Below are positions 40,302 to 49,293 of a stretch of 64,000 nt of DNA, one piece after another. The translations under genes and the position numbers were made by a program. How positions within the stretch are numbered: position 1 is the stretch's first letter; each line of letters opens with the position of its first letter. The notes under the pieces are model-generated. The model was not told the DNA's origin, did not search any database, and saw only the letters and a program-made list of their open reading frames with translations. This DNA comes from Pseudomonas sp. Irchel s3b2 (GTDB lineage Bacteria; Pseudomonadota; Gammaproteobacteria; Pseudomonadales; Pseudomonadaceae), in the NCBI RefSeq assembly GCF_900187445.1, contig NZ_FYEB01000007.1, forward strand, positions 1 to 64,000. Reading direction: 5' to 3'.

Positions 40302-41678
40302 ATGCCAAACGACTCCCGTCCCGCCGTGCTCGAACTGATCGGCAATACGCCACTGGTGCGTGTCAGCCGCTTCGATACCGGCCCATGCACGCTGTTTCTC
40401 AAACTCGAATCGCAGAACCCCGGCGGCTCGATCAAGGATCGCATCGGCCTGGCAATGATCGACGCCGCCGAGCGCGATGGCCGCCTGCGACCCGGAGGTA
40501 CCATCGTCGAGGCCACTGCCGGCAACACTGGTCTGGGCCTGGCCCTAGTCGGCCGGGCCAAGGGTTACCGGGTGGTATTGGTGGTGCCGGACAAGATGTC
40601 CACCGAGAAGGTTCTGCACCTCAAGGCGATGGGCGCCGAAGTGCACATCACTCGCTCCGACGTCGGCAAGGGCCATCCCGATTATTATCAGGACGTCGCT
40701 GCGCGGCTGGCGCAGGAAATTCCCGACGCCTTCTTCGCCGATCAATTCAACAACCCGGCCAACCCGCTGGCCCACGAGTGCAGTACCGCGCCGGAGATCT
40801 GGGCGCAGACGCAGCATGATGTGGATGCCATCGTGGTCGGCGTCGGTTCGGCCGGTACATTGACCGGTCTGACCCGTTTCTTTCAACGCGTACAACCGAA
40901 TCTGGAAATGGTGCTGGCCGATCCGGTCGGCTCGGTGATGGCCGAATACAGCCGTAGCGGCACCCTTGGTACGCCCGGTTCCTGGGCGGTGGAGGGCATC
41001 GGCGAGGACTTCATTCCGTCGATTGCCGACCTGTCCAGCGTGCGTAAGGCTTATTCGATCAGTGACGAGGAAAGCTTCGATCATGCCCGCCAACTGCTGC
41101 GTGCCGAAGGGATTCTTGGCGGCTCCTCGACCGGCACATTGCTGGCGGCGGCGCTGCGTTACTGCCGCGAACAAACCGAGCCGAAGCGGGTGGTCAGTTT
41201 CGTCTGCGACACCGGCACCCGCTATCTGTCGAAGGTCTACAACGACCAGTGGATGAACGATCAGGGGCTGCTGGCGCGCAAGCGCTACGGTGATTTGCGT
41301 GACCTGATCGCGCGGCGTTTCGAGGATGGCCGGGTGGTCAGCGTGGGCCCGGACGACACGCTGCTCACCGCGTTCCAGCGCATGCGCCTGGCGGATGTGT
41401 CGCAACTGCCGGTACTGGTGAACGGGCAGCGGCTGGTCGGCGTGATCGACGAGTCCGATATCCTGCTTGGCGTGCACGAAGACGCTTCACACTTCCGTAT
41501 GCCGGTGAGCGGTGCGATGACCGACAAGCTGGAAGTCCTGCCGCCCGGCGCCAGTCTGGCTGAACTGGAGGCGAAGCTCGACCGTGGATTGGTGGCGATG
41601 ATCGCCGACGACTCGGGTTTCCACGGGCTGATTACCCGCGTCGACATGCTCAATTACCTGCGGAGGTCCCTCACATGA
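40302..41678 (+). CDS. cbs: Cystathionine beta-synthase with C-terminal CBS pair
   Basis: 458 residues. The PLP-dependent beta-family core shows LELIGNTPLVRVSRFDTG, Lys45 in NPGGSIKDRIG as the Schiff-base lysine, EATAGNTGLGLALVG and the VGVGSAGTLTG phosphate loop. Two CBS domains follow (~residues 335-455). It makes cystathionine from serine and homocysteine, the first step of reverse transsulfuration. ATG 40302 with GAGGTGA upstream is preferred over longer in-frame extensions into the REPIN. Its stop overlaps the next start (ATGA), so the two enzymes are coupled. O-acetylserine-dependent cysteine synthase is the weaker alternative. Confidence 0.9.
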   Translation: MPNDSRPAVLELIGNTPLVRVSRFDTGPCTLFLKLESQNPGGSIKDRIGLAMIDAAERDGRLRPGGTIVEATAGNTGLGLALVGRAKGYRVVLVVPDKMSTEKVLHLKAMGAEVHITRSDVGKGHPDYYQDVAARLAQEIPDAFFADQFNNPANPLAHECSTAPEIWAQTQHDVDAIVVGVGSAGTLTGLTRFFQRVQPNLEMVLADPVGSVMAEYSRSGTLGTPGSWAVEGIGEDFIPSIADLSSVRKAYSISDEESFDHARQLLRAEGILGGSSTGTLLAAALRYCREQTEPKRVVSFVCDTGTRYLSKVYNDQWMNDQGLLARKRYGDLRDLIARRFEDGRVVSVGPDDTLLTAFQRMRLADVSQLPVLVNGQRLVGVIDESDILLGVHEDASHFRMPVSGAMTDKLEVLPPGASLAELEAKLDRGLVAMIADDSGFHGLITRVDMLNYLRRSLT

Positions 41679-42856
41679 GTCAGCACGATGAAACCGCCAA
41701 GCCACGTGCCTTCGCCACCCGTGTGATCCATGCCGGGCAGACGCCGGACCCGTCCACCGGGGCGCTGATGCCGCCGATTTACGCTAACTCCACCTATCTG
41801 CAACAGAGCCCGGGTGTGCACAAGGGCTTCGACTACGGACGTTCGCATAACCCGACGCGCTTTGCGCTGGAGCGTTGCGTGGCGGACCTCGAGGGCGGCA
41901 CTCGGGCCTTCGCCTTCGCTTCCGGGCTGGCGGCGATCGCCAACGTGCTCGAATTGCTTGATGCTGGAGCACACATCGTTTCCGGTAATGACTTGTACGG
42001 CGGTACATTCCGGCTGTTCGACAAGGTGCGTCAGCGCAGTGCCGGGCATCGATTCAGCTTCGTCGATCTGACGGACCTGGCGGCCTTCGAAGCGGCGCTG
42101 CAGGATGACACGCGGATGGTCTGGGTCGAGACGCCAAGCAATCCTTTGCTGAGCCTGACTGACCTCGCCGCCGTTGCGCGCACCTGTCGCGAGCGAGGCA
42201 TCATTTGTGTGGCTGACAATACGTTTGCCAGCCCGTGGATTCAGCGGCCGCTGGAGTTGGGCTTCGATATCGTGCTGCACTCGACGACCAAGTACCTGAA
42301 CGGCCACTCCGACGTGATCGGTGGCATCGCGGTGGTCGGGCAAAACACTGAACTGGCCGAGCGCCTGGGTTTCCTGCAGAACGCGGTGGGGGCTATTGCT
42401 GGACCGTTCGATGCTTTTCTCACGTTGCGCGGGGTGAAGACCCTGGCGCTGCGCATGGAGCGCCACTGCAGCAACGCGCTGGAGCTGGCGCAATGGCTGG
42501 AGCGTCAGCCGCAGGTGGCGCGCGTTTACTATCCAGGCCTGCCATCGCACCCGCAGCACGAACTGGCGCGGCGGCAAATGCGTGGATTCGGCGGGATGAT
42601 TTCCCTCGACCTGAACGGCGACCTGGCTGGCGCCAAGCGTTTCCTTGAAAGTGTGCGGATCTTCGCCCTGGCCGAAAGCCTGGGCGGGGTGGAAAGCCTG
42701 ATCGAGCACCCGGCGATCATGACCCATGCCAGCATCCCCGTCGAAACCCGGGCACAACTCGGCATCGGCGATGCGCTGGTGCGTTTGTCAGTGGGGGTCG
42801 AGGATGTCGAAGACCTACGCGCTGATCTGGCTCAGGCGCTATTGCAGGTCGGTTAA
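41675..42856 (+). CDS. Cystathionine gamma-lyase/synthase-type PLP enzyme
   Basis: 393 residues of the Cys/Met-metabolism PLP family. FDYGRSHNPTRFALERCVAD, the YGGTFRLFDKV loop, VADNTFASPWIQRPLELG and the PLP lysine Lys206 in HSTTKYLNGHSDVIGG are intact. ESLGGVESLIEHPAIMTHAS is the C-terminal signature. With the upstream beta-synthase it should complete homocysteine-to-cysteine conversion, so gamma-lyase activity is the most likely; gamma-synthase (MetB) cannot be excluded by sequence. A terminator follows at 42928-42958. Confidence 0.9.
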   Translation: MSQHDETAKPRAFATRVIHAGQTPDPSTGALMPPIYANSTYLQQSPGVHKGFDYGRSHNPTRFALERCVADLEGGTRAFAFASGLAAIANVLELLDAGAHIVSGNDLYGGTFRLFDKVRQRSAGHRFSFVDLTDLAAFEAALQDDTRMVWVETPSNPLLSLTDLAAVARTCRERGIICVADNTFASPWIQRPLELGFDIVLHSTTKYLNGHSDVIGGIAVVGQNTELAERLGFLQNAVGAIAGPFDAFLTLRGVKTLALRMERHCSNALELAQWLERQPQVARVYYPGLPSHPQHELARRQMRGFGGMISLDLNGDLAGAKRFLESVRIFALAESLGGVESLIEHPAIMTHASIPVETRAQLGIGDALVRLSVGVEDVEDLRADLAQALLQVG

Positions 42857-42881
42857 ACAATTTCAGTCGCGACGCAGACTG

Positions 42882-42918
42882 TGTAGCAGCAGCCTCGCGG
42901 GCTCGGCAGCTGCTACAG
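42882..42918. repeat. Single REP-type hairpin
   Basis: TGTAGCAGCAGCC and its mirror GGCAGCTGCTACA form an imperfect hairpin of the REP family whose members also occur at 50813-50850. It sits between the gamma-lyase gene and its terminator. Confidence 0.7.
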
Positions 42919-42927
42919 ATAGAAAAA

Positions 42928-42958
42928 GCCCGCTCATGGTTCGAGCGGGCTTTTTTTT
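42928..42958. terminator. Bidirectional rho-independent terminator
   Basis: GCCCGCTC (42928-42935) and GAGCGGGC (42943-42950) form a perfect stem, with five A on the left and eight T on the right. It ends the transsulfuration pair and also the convergent DUF1652 gene. Confidence 0.92.
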
Positions 42959-42971
42959 CGAGTGTTGGTGG

Positions 42972-43247
42972 TCAGGCATAACTCCTGAGAGCCTCCGGCG
43001 GAATGAACGCCTCCAGCTCATCTTCCACAGCTTCAATGATTCGTTCTACATCCGTCGCATTCATGACCGTTGCGCAAGGAATGCCGGCGATGGCGATCAT
43101 GGTCTCGCCACTGGCGCGGTCGAACAGCCGGGCAACCATACTGCCCGGTGCATCCATGGTCGCTTCGAAACCCATGGGATGAAAATGCCAGCGCATCAGC
43201 TGGCAGGCATTGGGAAAAGTGACTTTGCTGAAAGACCCTTTATTCAT
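42972..43247 (-). CDS. DUF1652-family small protein
   Basis: 91 residues matching the Pseudomonas DUF1652 pattern: CQLMRWHFHPMGFEATMDAP, MVARLFDRASGETMIAIAGI and a C-terminal helix VERIIEAVEDELEAF. The function of the family is unknown. There is no signal peptide or membrane segment. It is a single convergent gene after the terminator; ATG 43247 has a plausible purine-rich ribosome site (AAGGTGG). Confidence 0.75.
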   Translation of the reverse strand: MNKGSFSKVTFPNACQLMRWHFHPMGFEATMDAPGSMVARLFDRASGETMIAIAGIPCATVMNATDVERIIEAVEDELEAFIPPEALRSYA

Positions 43248-44007
43248 GTGTTGCCCACCTTCATCATCGAGCGCTTCCTTTAGCTCATGTTAGGAGGGAA
43301 GAACCTTCAATGGCTCAACCGGTGACTGTCTTTAAAAGTAGCATTCAGATGTGAAAATCATGTGGATTTTTTCAGTCCGTTTAGCGATTGGTTCAATTTT
43401 TTTTGACGCAGATCACGAGACACCATTTTTTGTGGCGAAAGGCCAATATTGCCGGGGTATTCACGGGGTCATTGAAGCCCCAAGCCTGAACCTCAGTAAG
43501 CTCGGTTTTTTTCTCGTCGAGTCCTTTATTCACGCCGATGATGATGGTCCATTGCAAATCCAGGTCACGGGCGAGACGGTCATGCGTTACCACCTGCGCT
43601 GGAAACACCGGGATCCGAGTCCCGGAAACTGCGCTGCGCAGCAGTCACAACAATACTCATCCAATAAAAGCAAAGTTGATGGCAATACACTGGCACTTAT
43701 ATTAAGAATCCCTGAAAAAAATGAGAACTCATCTACAGAAAACAACTTAGCTATATTTAATATTTAGATAGCACATTGTCAGACAATCCGGCTAAAGCCT
43801 TCAACTACAAACTATATTTCGACAGCATACGTACTGTTTGCTGGAGTTCGCGGGAACCACTCAATTTGACGTCAAAAAAAATGTAGACGTTTGATTTCGA
43901 ATTGTGTCAGTTTTTATACGCCTTCATTGGGCGAGTGATAGGACGATCTCGCCAGAGATTGTCGTATCGGACAAAACTGTTCCATTGCTAAACAAGGAAG
44001 TGTGTTT
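43248..44007. other. 760-nt AT-rich intergenic region upstream of aprA
   Basis: No gene can be supported. A plus-strand frame at 43351-43767 (138 codons) has no proper ribosome site or recognised domain; its beginning has a conserved-looking stretch (AKGQYCRGIHGVIEAPSLNL) but the tail is AT-rich. It may be a decayed gene. The last ~150 nt should contain the aprA promoter and leader. The aprA leader carries an A-AGGA motif at the ribosome site that could bind RsmA/RsmE. Confidence 0.4.
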
Positions 44008-45465
44008 ATGTCGAAAGTAAAAGACAACGCTATTGATCTTGCCGAACAGGGTTTTGCGCCATTGCAAGCATTGGCAGCACCCAGTTCCGCCTACAACCAG
44101 ATCGATAGTTTCAGCCATCAGTATGATCGGGGCGGCAATCTCACGGTCAATGGCAAACCCTCCTTCTCCGTCGACGAGGCGGCTACCCAGCTGCTGCGTG
44201 ATGGCGCTGCCTACCAGGACAAGGACGGCAGCGGCAAAATCGAACTCACCTACACGTTCCTGACCTCGGCTTCGTCGAGCACCATGAACAAGCACGGCAT
44301 CACCGGGTTCAGTCAGTTCAGTGCGCAACAGAAAGCCCAGGCCGTGCTCGCCATGCAATCCTGGGCCGACGTGGCCAATGTTACCTTCACCAATCAGACC
44401 TCTGGCGGTGACGGTCACATGACCTTCGGTAACTACAGTGGCGGTCAGGATGGCGCGGCGGCTTTCGCCTACCTGCCAGGCACCGGTCCAGGTTATGACG
44501 GTACGTCGTGGTATCTGACGGGCAGTGGCTATAACGTCAACAAGACGCCGGACCTGAACAACTACGGTCGCCAGACCTTGACCCATGAAATCGGTCACTC
44601 CCTGGGCCTGGCTCACCCTGGCGATTACAACGCCGGTGAAGGCGCGCCGAGCTACAACGACGCGACCTACGGCGAAGACACCCGCGGTTACAGCCTCATG
44701 AGTTACTGGAGCGAAAGCAATACTGACCAGAACTTCAGCAAGGGCGGTGTGGAAGCCTATGCGTCCGGCCCGCTGATGGACGATATCGCCGCCATCCAGA
44801 AACTCTACGGTGCCAACACCACCACCCGTACCGGTGATACCACCTACGGCTTCAACTCCAACGCCGGTCGCGACTTCCTGAGCGCGTCTTCGTCGTCGGA
44901 CAAAGTCGTGTTCTCGGTCTGGGATGCGGGCGGCAAGGACACACTGGATTTCTCCGGTTTTACCCAAAACCAGAAGATCAATCTCAATGAAGCCTCGTTC
45001 TCCGATGTTGGCGGCATGGTGGGCAACGTGTCCATCGCCAAGGGCGTCACCGTCGAGAACGCGATTGGCGGTTCGGGTAGCGACCTGCTGATCGGTAACA
45101 GCGTGGCCAACGAGCTGAAGGGCGGTGCCGGCAACGACATCCTCTTCGGCGCGGGCGGTGTGGACAAACTGTGGGGCGGTTCAGGTTCGGACACCTTCGT
45201 GTTCGCGGCCAGCAGCGACTCCAAGCCAGGTGCTGTCGACCAGATCTTCGATTTCGTCAGTGGCCTGGACAAGATCGACCTGACCGGCATCACCAACGGC
45301 GCGGGCCTGCACTTCGTGAACTCGTTCACTGGTGCGGCAGGCGATGCGGTGTTGACTACCTCGGGCGGCAACAGCCTGTTGTCGGTGGACTTCTCCGGGC
45401 ACGGCGTGGCTGACTTCCTGGTCAGCACCGTTGGCCAGGCAGCGTTCTCGGACATCGTGGCCTGA
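44008..45465 (+). CDS. aprA: Serralysin-type alkaline metalloprotease AprA/AprX
   Basis: 485 residues. The zinc site HEIGHSLGLAH (starting His193) and Met-turn SLMSYWSE identify an M10B serralysin. RTX nonapeptides near residues ~350-395 (GGSGSDLLIG, GGAGNDILFG, GGSGSDTFVF) bind calcium, and the C-terminal ~90 residues contain the uncleaved type I secretion signal. It has no N-terminal signal peptide but a short propeptide-like leader. It is secreted through the AprDEF channel encoded downstream and inhibited by AprI. The start is ATG 44008 with AAGGAAG upstream; GTG 44002 is possible. This is the heat-stable spoilage protease of fluorescent pseudomonads. Confidence 0.96.
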   Translation: MSKVKDNAIDLAEQGFAPLQALAAPSSAYNQIDSFSHQYDRGGNLTVNGKPSFSVDEAATQLLRDGAAYQDKDGSGKIELTYTFLTSASSSTMNKHGITGFSQFSAQQKAQAVLAMQSWADVANVTFTNQTSGGDGHMTFGNYSGGQDGAAAFAYLPGTGPGYDGTSWYLTGSGYNVNKTPDLNNYGRQTLTHEIGHSLGLAHPGDYNAGEGAPSYNDATYGEDTRGYSLMSYWSESNTDQNFSKGGVEAYASGPLMDDIAAIQKLYGANTTTRTGDTTYGFNSNAGRDFLSASSSSDKVVFSVWDAGGKDTLDFSGFTQNQKINLNEASFSDVGGMVGNVSIAKGVTVENAIGGSGSDLLIGNSVANELKGGAGNDILFGAGGVDKLWGGSGSDTFVFAASSDSKPGAVDQIFDFVSGLDKIDLTGITNGAGLHFVNSFTGAAGDAVLTTSGGNSLLSVDFSGHGVADFLVSTVGQAAFSDIVA

Positions 45466-45481
45466 TTCAAGGCAAAAAGGA

Positions 45482-45505
45482 GGGCGGCGTTTGACGCGCC
45501 GCTCT
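45482..45505 (+). terminator. Hairpin between aprA and aprI (attenuator-like)
   Basis: GCGGCG (45484-45489) and CGCCGC (45497-45502) pair just after the aprA stop, with only a short pyrimidine tract following. It probably reduces read-through into aprI and beyond, giving more protease than exporter message. Confidence 0.5.
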
Positions 45506-45541
45506 CTGTCCCTTGAACGACGATCCAGAGTAAAACGCCCT

Positions 45542-45964
45542 ATGATCCAGAACGCTTTTACCTACAAAGCAACCGCGTGGCTGTTGGCGACGCTGATGAT
45601 GTTTCTTGGAGATGTAGCCATGGCACGCAGTCTGAAATTGGCCGACCCGTCGGAACTGGCCGGGAAATGGCAGGCCACCTTGAATACCGCGCAAGACTCG
45701 CCCGAGTCCCAGGCGCTGCAGGACAAGCCGTCGAATGTCTGCTCGATCGAGCTCAAGTTGAACCAGACCCTGGGTGAAGGGGCTGACTGTCTCGGCGCTT
45801 GGCTGAACGAGTCGGTGATGGGCTGGTTCCCGGAACCGGACGGCATTGCCGTAACCGGTAAAGAAGGCTCAAGAATTGTGTTTTTCAGTCGACAGCAAGA
45901 AGGGTTTTATAAAAGCACCTTGAAATCAGGTCTGATCATTACGCTAGAGCGCGCAGCAGATTAA
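45542..45964 (+). CDS. aprI: Alkaline protease inhibitor AprI
   Basis: 140 residues. An N-terminal signal peptide (YKATAWLLATLMMFLGDVAMA) precedes an Inh-type beta-barrel: SLKLADPSELAGKWQATLNT, two cysteines (SNVCSIELKL and GADCLGAWL) that likely pair, and GIAVTGKEGSRIVFFSRQ. The protein guards the periplasm against prematurely active metalloprotease. The position between protease and exporter genes is standard. The in-frame upstream extension from 45431 is rejected because it would overlap aprA and bury the signal sequence. Confidence 0.92.
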   Translation: MIQNAFTYKATAWLLATLMMFLGDVAMARSLKLADPSELAGKWQATLNTAQDSPESQALQDKPSNVCSIELKLNQTLGEGADCLGAWLNESVMGWFPEPDGIAVTGKEGSRIVFFSRQQEGFYKSTLKSGLIITLERAAD

Positions 45965-46115
45965 GTGGAATGCTGAATAATAAAATTCGTTATGCCGTTA
46001 TAAGCAGCCAGTCAATAACCGGAACTCTTTAAGGAGGACAAAGGGCTGTTATTAATGGATAAGCGATAACCGGCAAAAGAATGTCTCGACTCGTGTGCGG
46101 ACAGTTAATTAAAAA

Positions 46116-46135
46116 CCTCGCCAAGTAGAGCGAGG
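46116..46135 (+). other. Small hairpin upstream of aprD
   Basis: CCTCGC (46116-46121) and GCGAGG (46130-46135) form a stem preceded by an A-run, within the 193-nt aprI-aprD spacer. There is no T-run after it, so it is not a plus-strand terminator; it may influence stability or translation of the exporter message. Confidence 0.35.
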
Positions 46136-46157
46136 CTTAACACCTCAGGAAAAACCA

Positions 46158-47945
46158 ATGAAGATGGCGAAGAGCCCGGTCACCGCACCGTTATTCAAGG
46201 CGCTGGGCGACTATAAAAGCATCCTGATCAGCGTCGGGTGCTTTACCGCATTGATTAATGTGCTGATGTTGGTCCCGTCGATTTATATGCTTCAGGTCTA
46301 TGACCGGGTACTGTCTTCGCAAAATGAAACCACCCTGGCGATGTTGTCGTTGATGGTGGTTGGGTTCTTCGCTTTTATCGGTCTGCTGGAGATCGTGCGC
46401 AGCTTCATCGTTATCCGTATCGGCAGCCAACTGGAGCGCCGTTTCAACCTGCGGGTGTATCAGGCCGCTTTCGAGCGCAACCTGTTCAACCGCGAGGGCA
46501 ACGCGGGGCAATCCCTGGGCGACCTGACCCATATTCGCCAATTCGTCACCGGCCCGGCGCTGTTTGCCTTCTTCGACGCACCGTGGTTTCCGGTCTACCT
46601 GTTTGTGATCTTTCTGTTCAACGTCTGGCTCGGCGTATTAGCTACCGCGGGTGCGGTACTGCTGATCGGGTTGGCCTGCCTCAACGAGGCGATGACCAAA
46701 AAGCCCTTGGGCGAAGCCGCTGGGTTTTCCCAGAAATCCAGCCAACTGGCCACCAGTCACCTGCATAACGCCGAAACCATTCAGGCCATGGGCATGCTCG
46801 GTGTCTTGCGCAAGCGCTGGTTTCAGGTGCACTCGCGTTTTCTGGGCCTGCAGAATCAGGCCAGCGACACCGGCGCGGTCATCAGCTCCCTGAGCAAAAC
46901 CCTGCGCCTGTGCCTGCAATCCCTGGTGCTGGGGCTGGGCGCCTTGTTGGTGATCCAGGGTGACATGACCGCCGGGATGATGATCGCCGGTTCGATCCTG
47001 ATGGGCCGCGTGCTGAGCCCCATCGATCAATTGATCGCTGTGTGGAAGCAGTGGAGTGGCGCCAAGCTCGCTTACCGCCGTCTCGACGCCTTGCTGCAAG
47101 CCTATCCACCGACTGAGGAGGCGATGGCGCTGCCGGCGCCGAAAGGTCAGATCACCTTCGAGCAAGTCAGCGCCGGCCCGCCAGGGCAACGAGCAGCGAC
47201 TTTGCATATGGTCAATTTCAACCTGGGCGCCGGGGAAGTGCTGGGCGTGCTTGGGGCTTCCGGCTCCGGTAAATCGACCCTGGCCCGGGTGCTGGTCGGC
47301 GTCTGGCCGACGTTGGGCGGCACGGTACGCCTCGACGGCGCGGACATTCATCGCTGGAACCGCGACGACCTTGGCCCCTACATCGGTTATCTGCCCCAGG
47401 ACATTGAATTGTTCAGCGGCAGCATCGCCGAAAACATCGCCCGATTCCGTGAGGCGGATCCGCAAAAAGTCGTCGAAGCCGCGCAACAGGCCGGCGTTCA
47501 TGAACTGATCCTGCGCATGCCGCAGGGCTACGACACGGTGCTAGGCGAGGACGGCAGCGGTTTGTCCGGTGGCCAGAAGCAACGTGTGGCCCTGGCTCGT
47601 GCGCTGTACGGCAACCCGAGCCTGGTGGTGCTGGATGAACCGAACTCCAACCTCGATACCGTCGGCGAAGCGGCACTGGCCGGCGCCATCGCGCACATGA
47701 AGGCCCGGGGCACCAGCGTGATTCTGGTTACCCATCGCTCTTCGGCCCTGGCCCAGGCCGACAAATTGCTAGTGCTCAACGAAGGTCGCTTGCAGGCCTT
47801 TGGCCCAAGTCAGGAGGTACTGAAGGCGCTTGCCGGTAATCAATCAGGCGCCCAGGAACAACAACGTGAAAAACCTGCGCAAGCACCGGGCGGGCTCAGC
47901 ATGAGCCGGCAGTATCAGCCCACGACAAGGAATTCGGGTGTATGA
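46158..47945 (+). CDS. aprD: Type I secretion ABC transporter AprD
   Basis: 595 residues. An N-terminal membrane domain with six helices (FTALINVLMLVPSIYMLQVY is the family hallmark) precedes a nucleotide-binding domain with Walker A LGASGSGKSTLARV, the LSGGQKQRVALARAL signature, Walker B LVVLDEPNSNLD and the H-loop VTHRSSAL. It energises export of AprA and the RTX lipases directly from cytoplasm to outside. It lacks a C39 peptidase domain, as expected for RTX substrates. CAGGAAA precedes ATG 46158. Its stop overlaps the aprE start (ATGA). Confidence 0.95.
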   Translation: MKMAKSPVTAPLFKALGDYKSILISVGCFTALINVLMLVPSIYMLQVYDRVLSSQNETTLAMLSLMVVGFFAFIGLLEIVRSFIVIRIGSQLERRFNLRVYQAAFERNLFNREGNAGQSLGDLTHIRQFVTGPALFAFFDAPWFPVYLFVIFLFNVWLGVLATAGAVLLIGLACLNEAMTKKPLGEAAGFSQKSSQLATSHLHNAETIQAMGMLGVLRKRWFQVHSRFLGLQNQASDTGAVISSLSKTLRLCLQSLVLGLGALLVIQGDMTAGMMIAGSILMGRVLSPIDQLIAVWKQWSGAKLAYRRLDALLQAYPPTEEAMALPAPKGQITFEQVSAGPPGQRAATLHMVNFNLGAGEVLGVLGASGSGKSTLARVLVGVWPTLGGTVRLDGADIHRWNRDDLGPYIGYLPQDIELFSGSIAENIARFREADPQKVVEAAQQAGVHELILRMPQGYDTVLGEDGSGLSGGQKQRVALARALYGNPSLVVLDEPNSNLDTVGEAALAGAIAHMKARGTSVILVTHRSSALAQADKLLVLNEGRLQAFGPSQEVLKALAGNQSGAQEQQREKPAQAPGGLSMSRQYQPTTRNSGV

Positions 47946-49291
47946 GCAGCGCACGCATGAACGACGACAGCGAAGCGACGATGGAACACGACTACATCGC
48001 CGAACGCCCTGAGCGCGACGCGCGATTCTTCGCCCGCATGGGCTGGATTCTGGCGATTGTCGGTGCCGGCAGTTTTTTCACTTGGGCGAGCCTCGCGCCG
48101 CTCGATCAGGGCATTCCGGTACAGGGGACCGTGGTGGTCTCGGGCAAGCGCAAAGCTGTGCAATCGATGAGCAGCGGCGTGGTCAGCCAGATTCTGGTGC
48201 GTGAAGGGCAAGTGGTGAAGCAGGGCCAGCCGCTGTTTCGCCTCGACCAGACCCAAGTCGCGGCCGACGTGCAATCACTGCAAGCGCAATACCGCATGGC
48301 GTGGGCCAGCCTGGCGCGCTGGCAGAGTGAACGGGACAACCTCAAGCAGGTGAATTTCCCCGCTGAACTGAGCAATGATCCTGACCCGCGCCTGGCCTTG
48401 GTACTCGAAGGCCAACGGCAATTGTTCAGTAGCCGTCGCGAAGCCTTTTCCCGTGAACAAGCGGCCCTGCGTGCCAACATCGAAGGCGCCAGCGCGCAAC
48501 TGGCCGGCATGCGCCGCGCGCGCACCGACCTGACGGCCCAGGCCAGTTCCCTGCAACAACAGTTGAGCAATCTTCAGCCCTTGGCGGACAACGGCTACAT
48601 TCCGCGCAACCGCTTGATGGATTACCAGCGTCAGTTGTCGCAAGTGCAGCAACAGCTGGCAGAAAATACCGGCGAAAGCGGCCGGGTGGAGCAGGGCATC
48701 CTTGAATCCCGTCTGAAACTGCAACAGCACAGTGAGGAATACCAGAAGGAAGTTCGCAGCCAACTGGCCGACGCGCAGCTCAAAAGCGTGACCCTGGAAG
48801 AGCAACTGACTTCCGCCGGTTTCGACCTGCAACACAGCGAAATCATCGCCACCGCCGACGGCATCGCCGTCAACCTTGGGGTTCACACCGAAGGCGCCGT
48901 GGTACGTCAGGGCGACACCCTGCTGGAGATCGTCCCGCAAGGCACTCGCCTGGAAGTGGAAGGGCACCTGCCGATCAACCTGATCGACAAGGTCGGCACG
49001 CACTTGCCGGTGGACATTCTGTTCACCGCGTTCAACCAGAGCCGTACCCCGCGAGTGCCGGGAGAAGTCAGCCTGATTTCCGCTGACCAGATGGTCGATG
49101 AAAAAACCGGTGTGCCGTACTACGTGCTGCGCAGCAGCGTCAGTGACCAGGCCATGGAAAAACTCAACGGCCTGGTGATCAAGCCCGGCATGCCGGCAGA
49201 AATGTTTGTGCGCACCGGTGAACGATCACTCCTCAACTATTTGTTCAAACCGCTGCTTGACCGGGCAGGCTCCGCGTTGACCGAGGAATAA
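47942..49291 (+). CDS. aprE: Type I secretion membrane fusion protein AprE
   Basis: 449 residues of the HlyD/AprE family. One N-terminal membrane helix (GWILAIVGAGSFFTWASLAP), a lipoyl-like half (VQGTVVVSGKRKAVQSMSSG), a long periplasmic coiled coil (~residues 95-290) and the C-terminal beta-barrel with the EGHLPINLIDKVGTHLPVDI motif. It bridges AprD and AprF. The 4-nt overlap with aprD and the 2-nt gap to aprF show a single operon. Confidence 0.94.
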   Translation: MSSARMNDDSEATMEHDYIAERPERDARFFARMGWILAIVGAGSFFTWASLAPLDQGIPVQGTVVVSGKRKAVQSMSSGVVSQILVREGQVVKQGQPLFRLDQTQVAADVQSLQAQYRMAWASLARWQSERDNLKQVNFPAELSNDPDPRLALVLEGQRQLFSSRREAFSREQAALRANIEGASAQLAGMRRARTDLTAQASSLQQQLSNLQPLADNGYIPRNRLMDYQRQLSQVQQQLAENTGESGRVEQGILESRLKLQQHSEEYQKEVRSQLADAQLKSVTLEEQLTSAGFDLQHSEIIATADGIAVNLGVHTEGAVVRQGDTLLEIVPQGTRLEVEGHLPINLIDKVGTHLPVDILFTAFNQSRTPRVPGEVSLISADQMVDEKTGVPYYVLRSSVSDQAMEKLNGLVIKPGMPAEMFVRTGERSLLNYLFKPLLDRAGSALTEE

Positions 49292-49293
49292 GG

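Noticed and set aside
45060..45200. CRISPR-like or tandem DNA repeat in aprA
   Set aside because: The periodicity is the RTX nonapeptide calcium-binding repeat at protein level; DNA copies are diverged.
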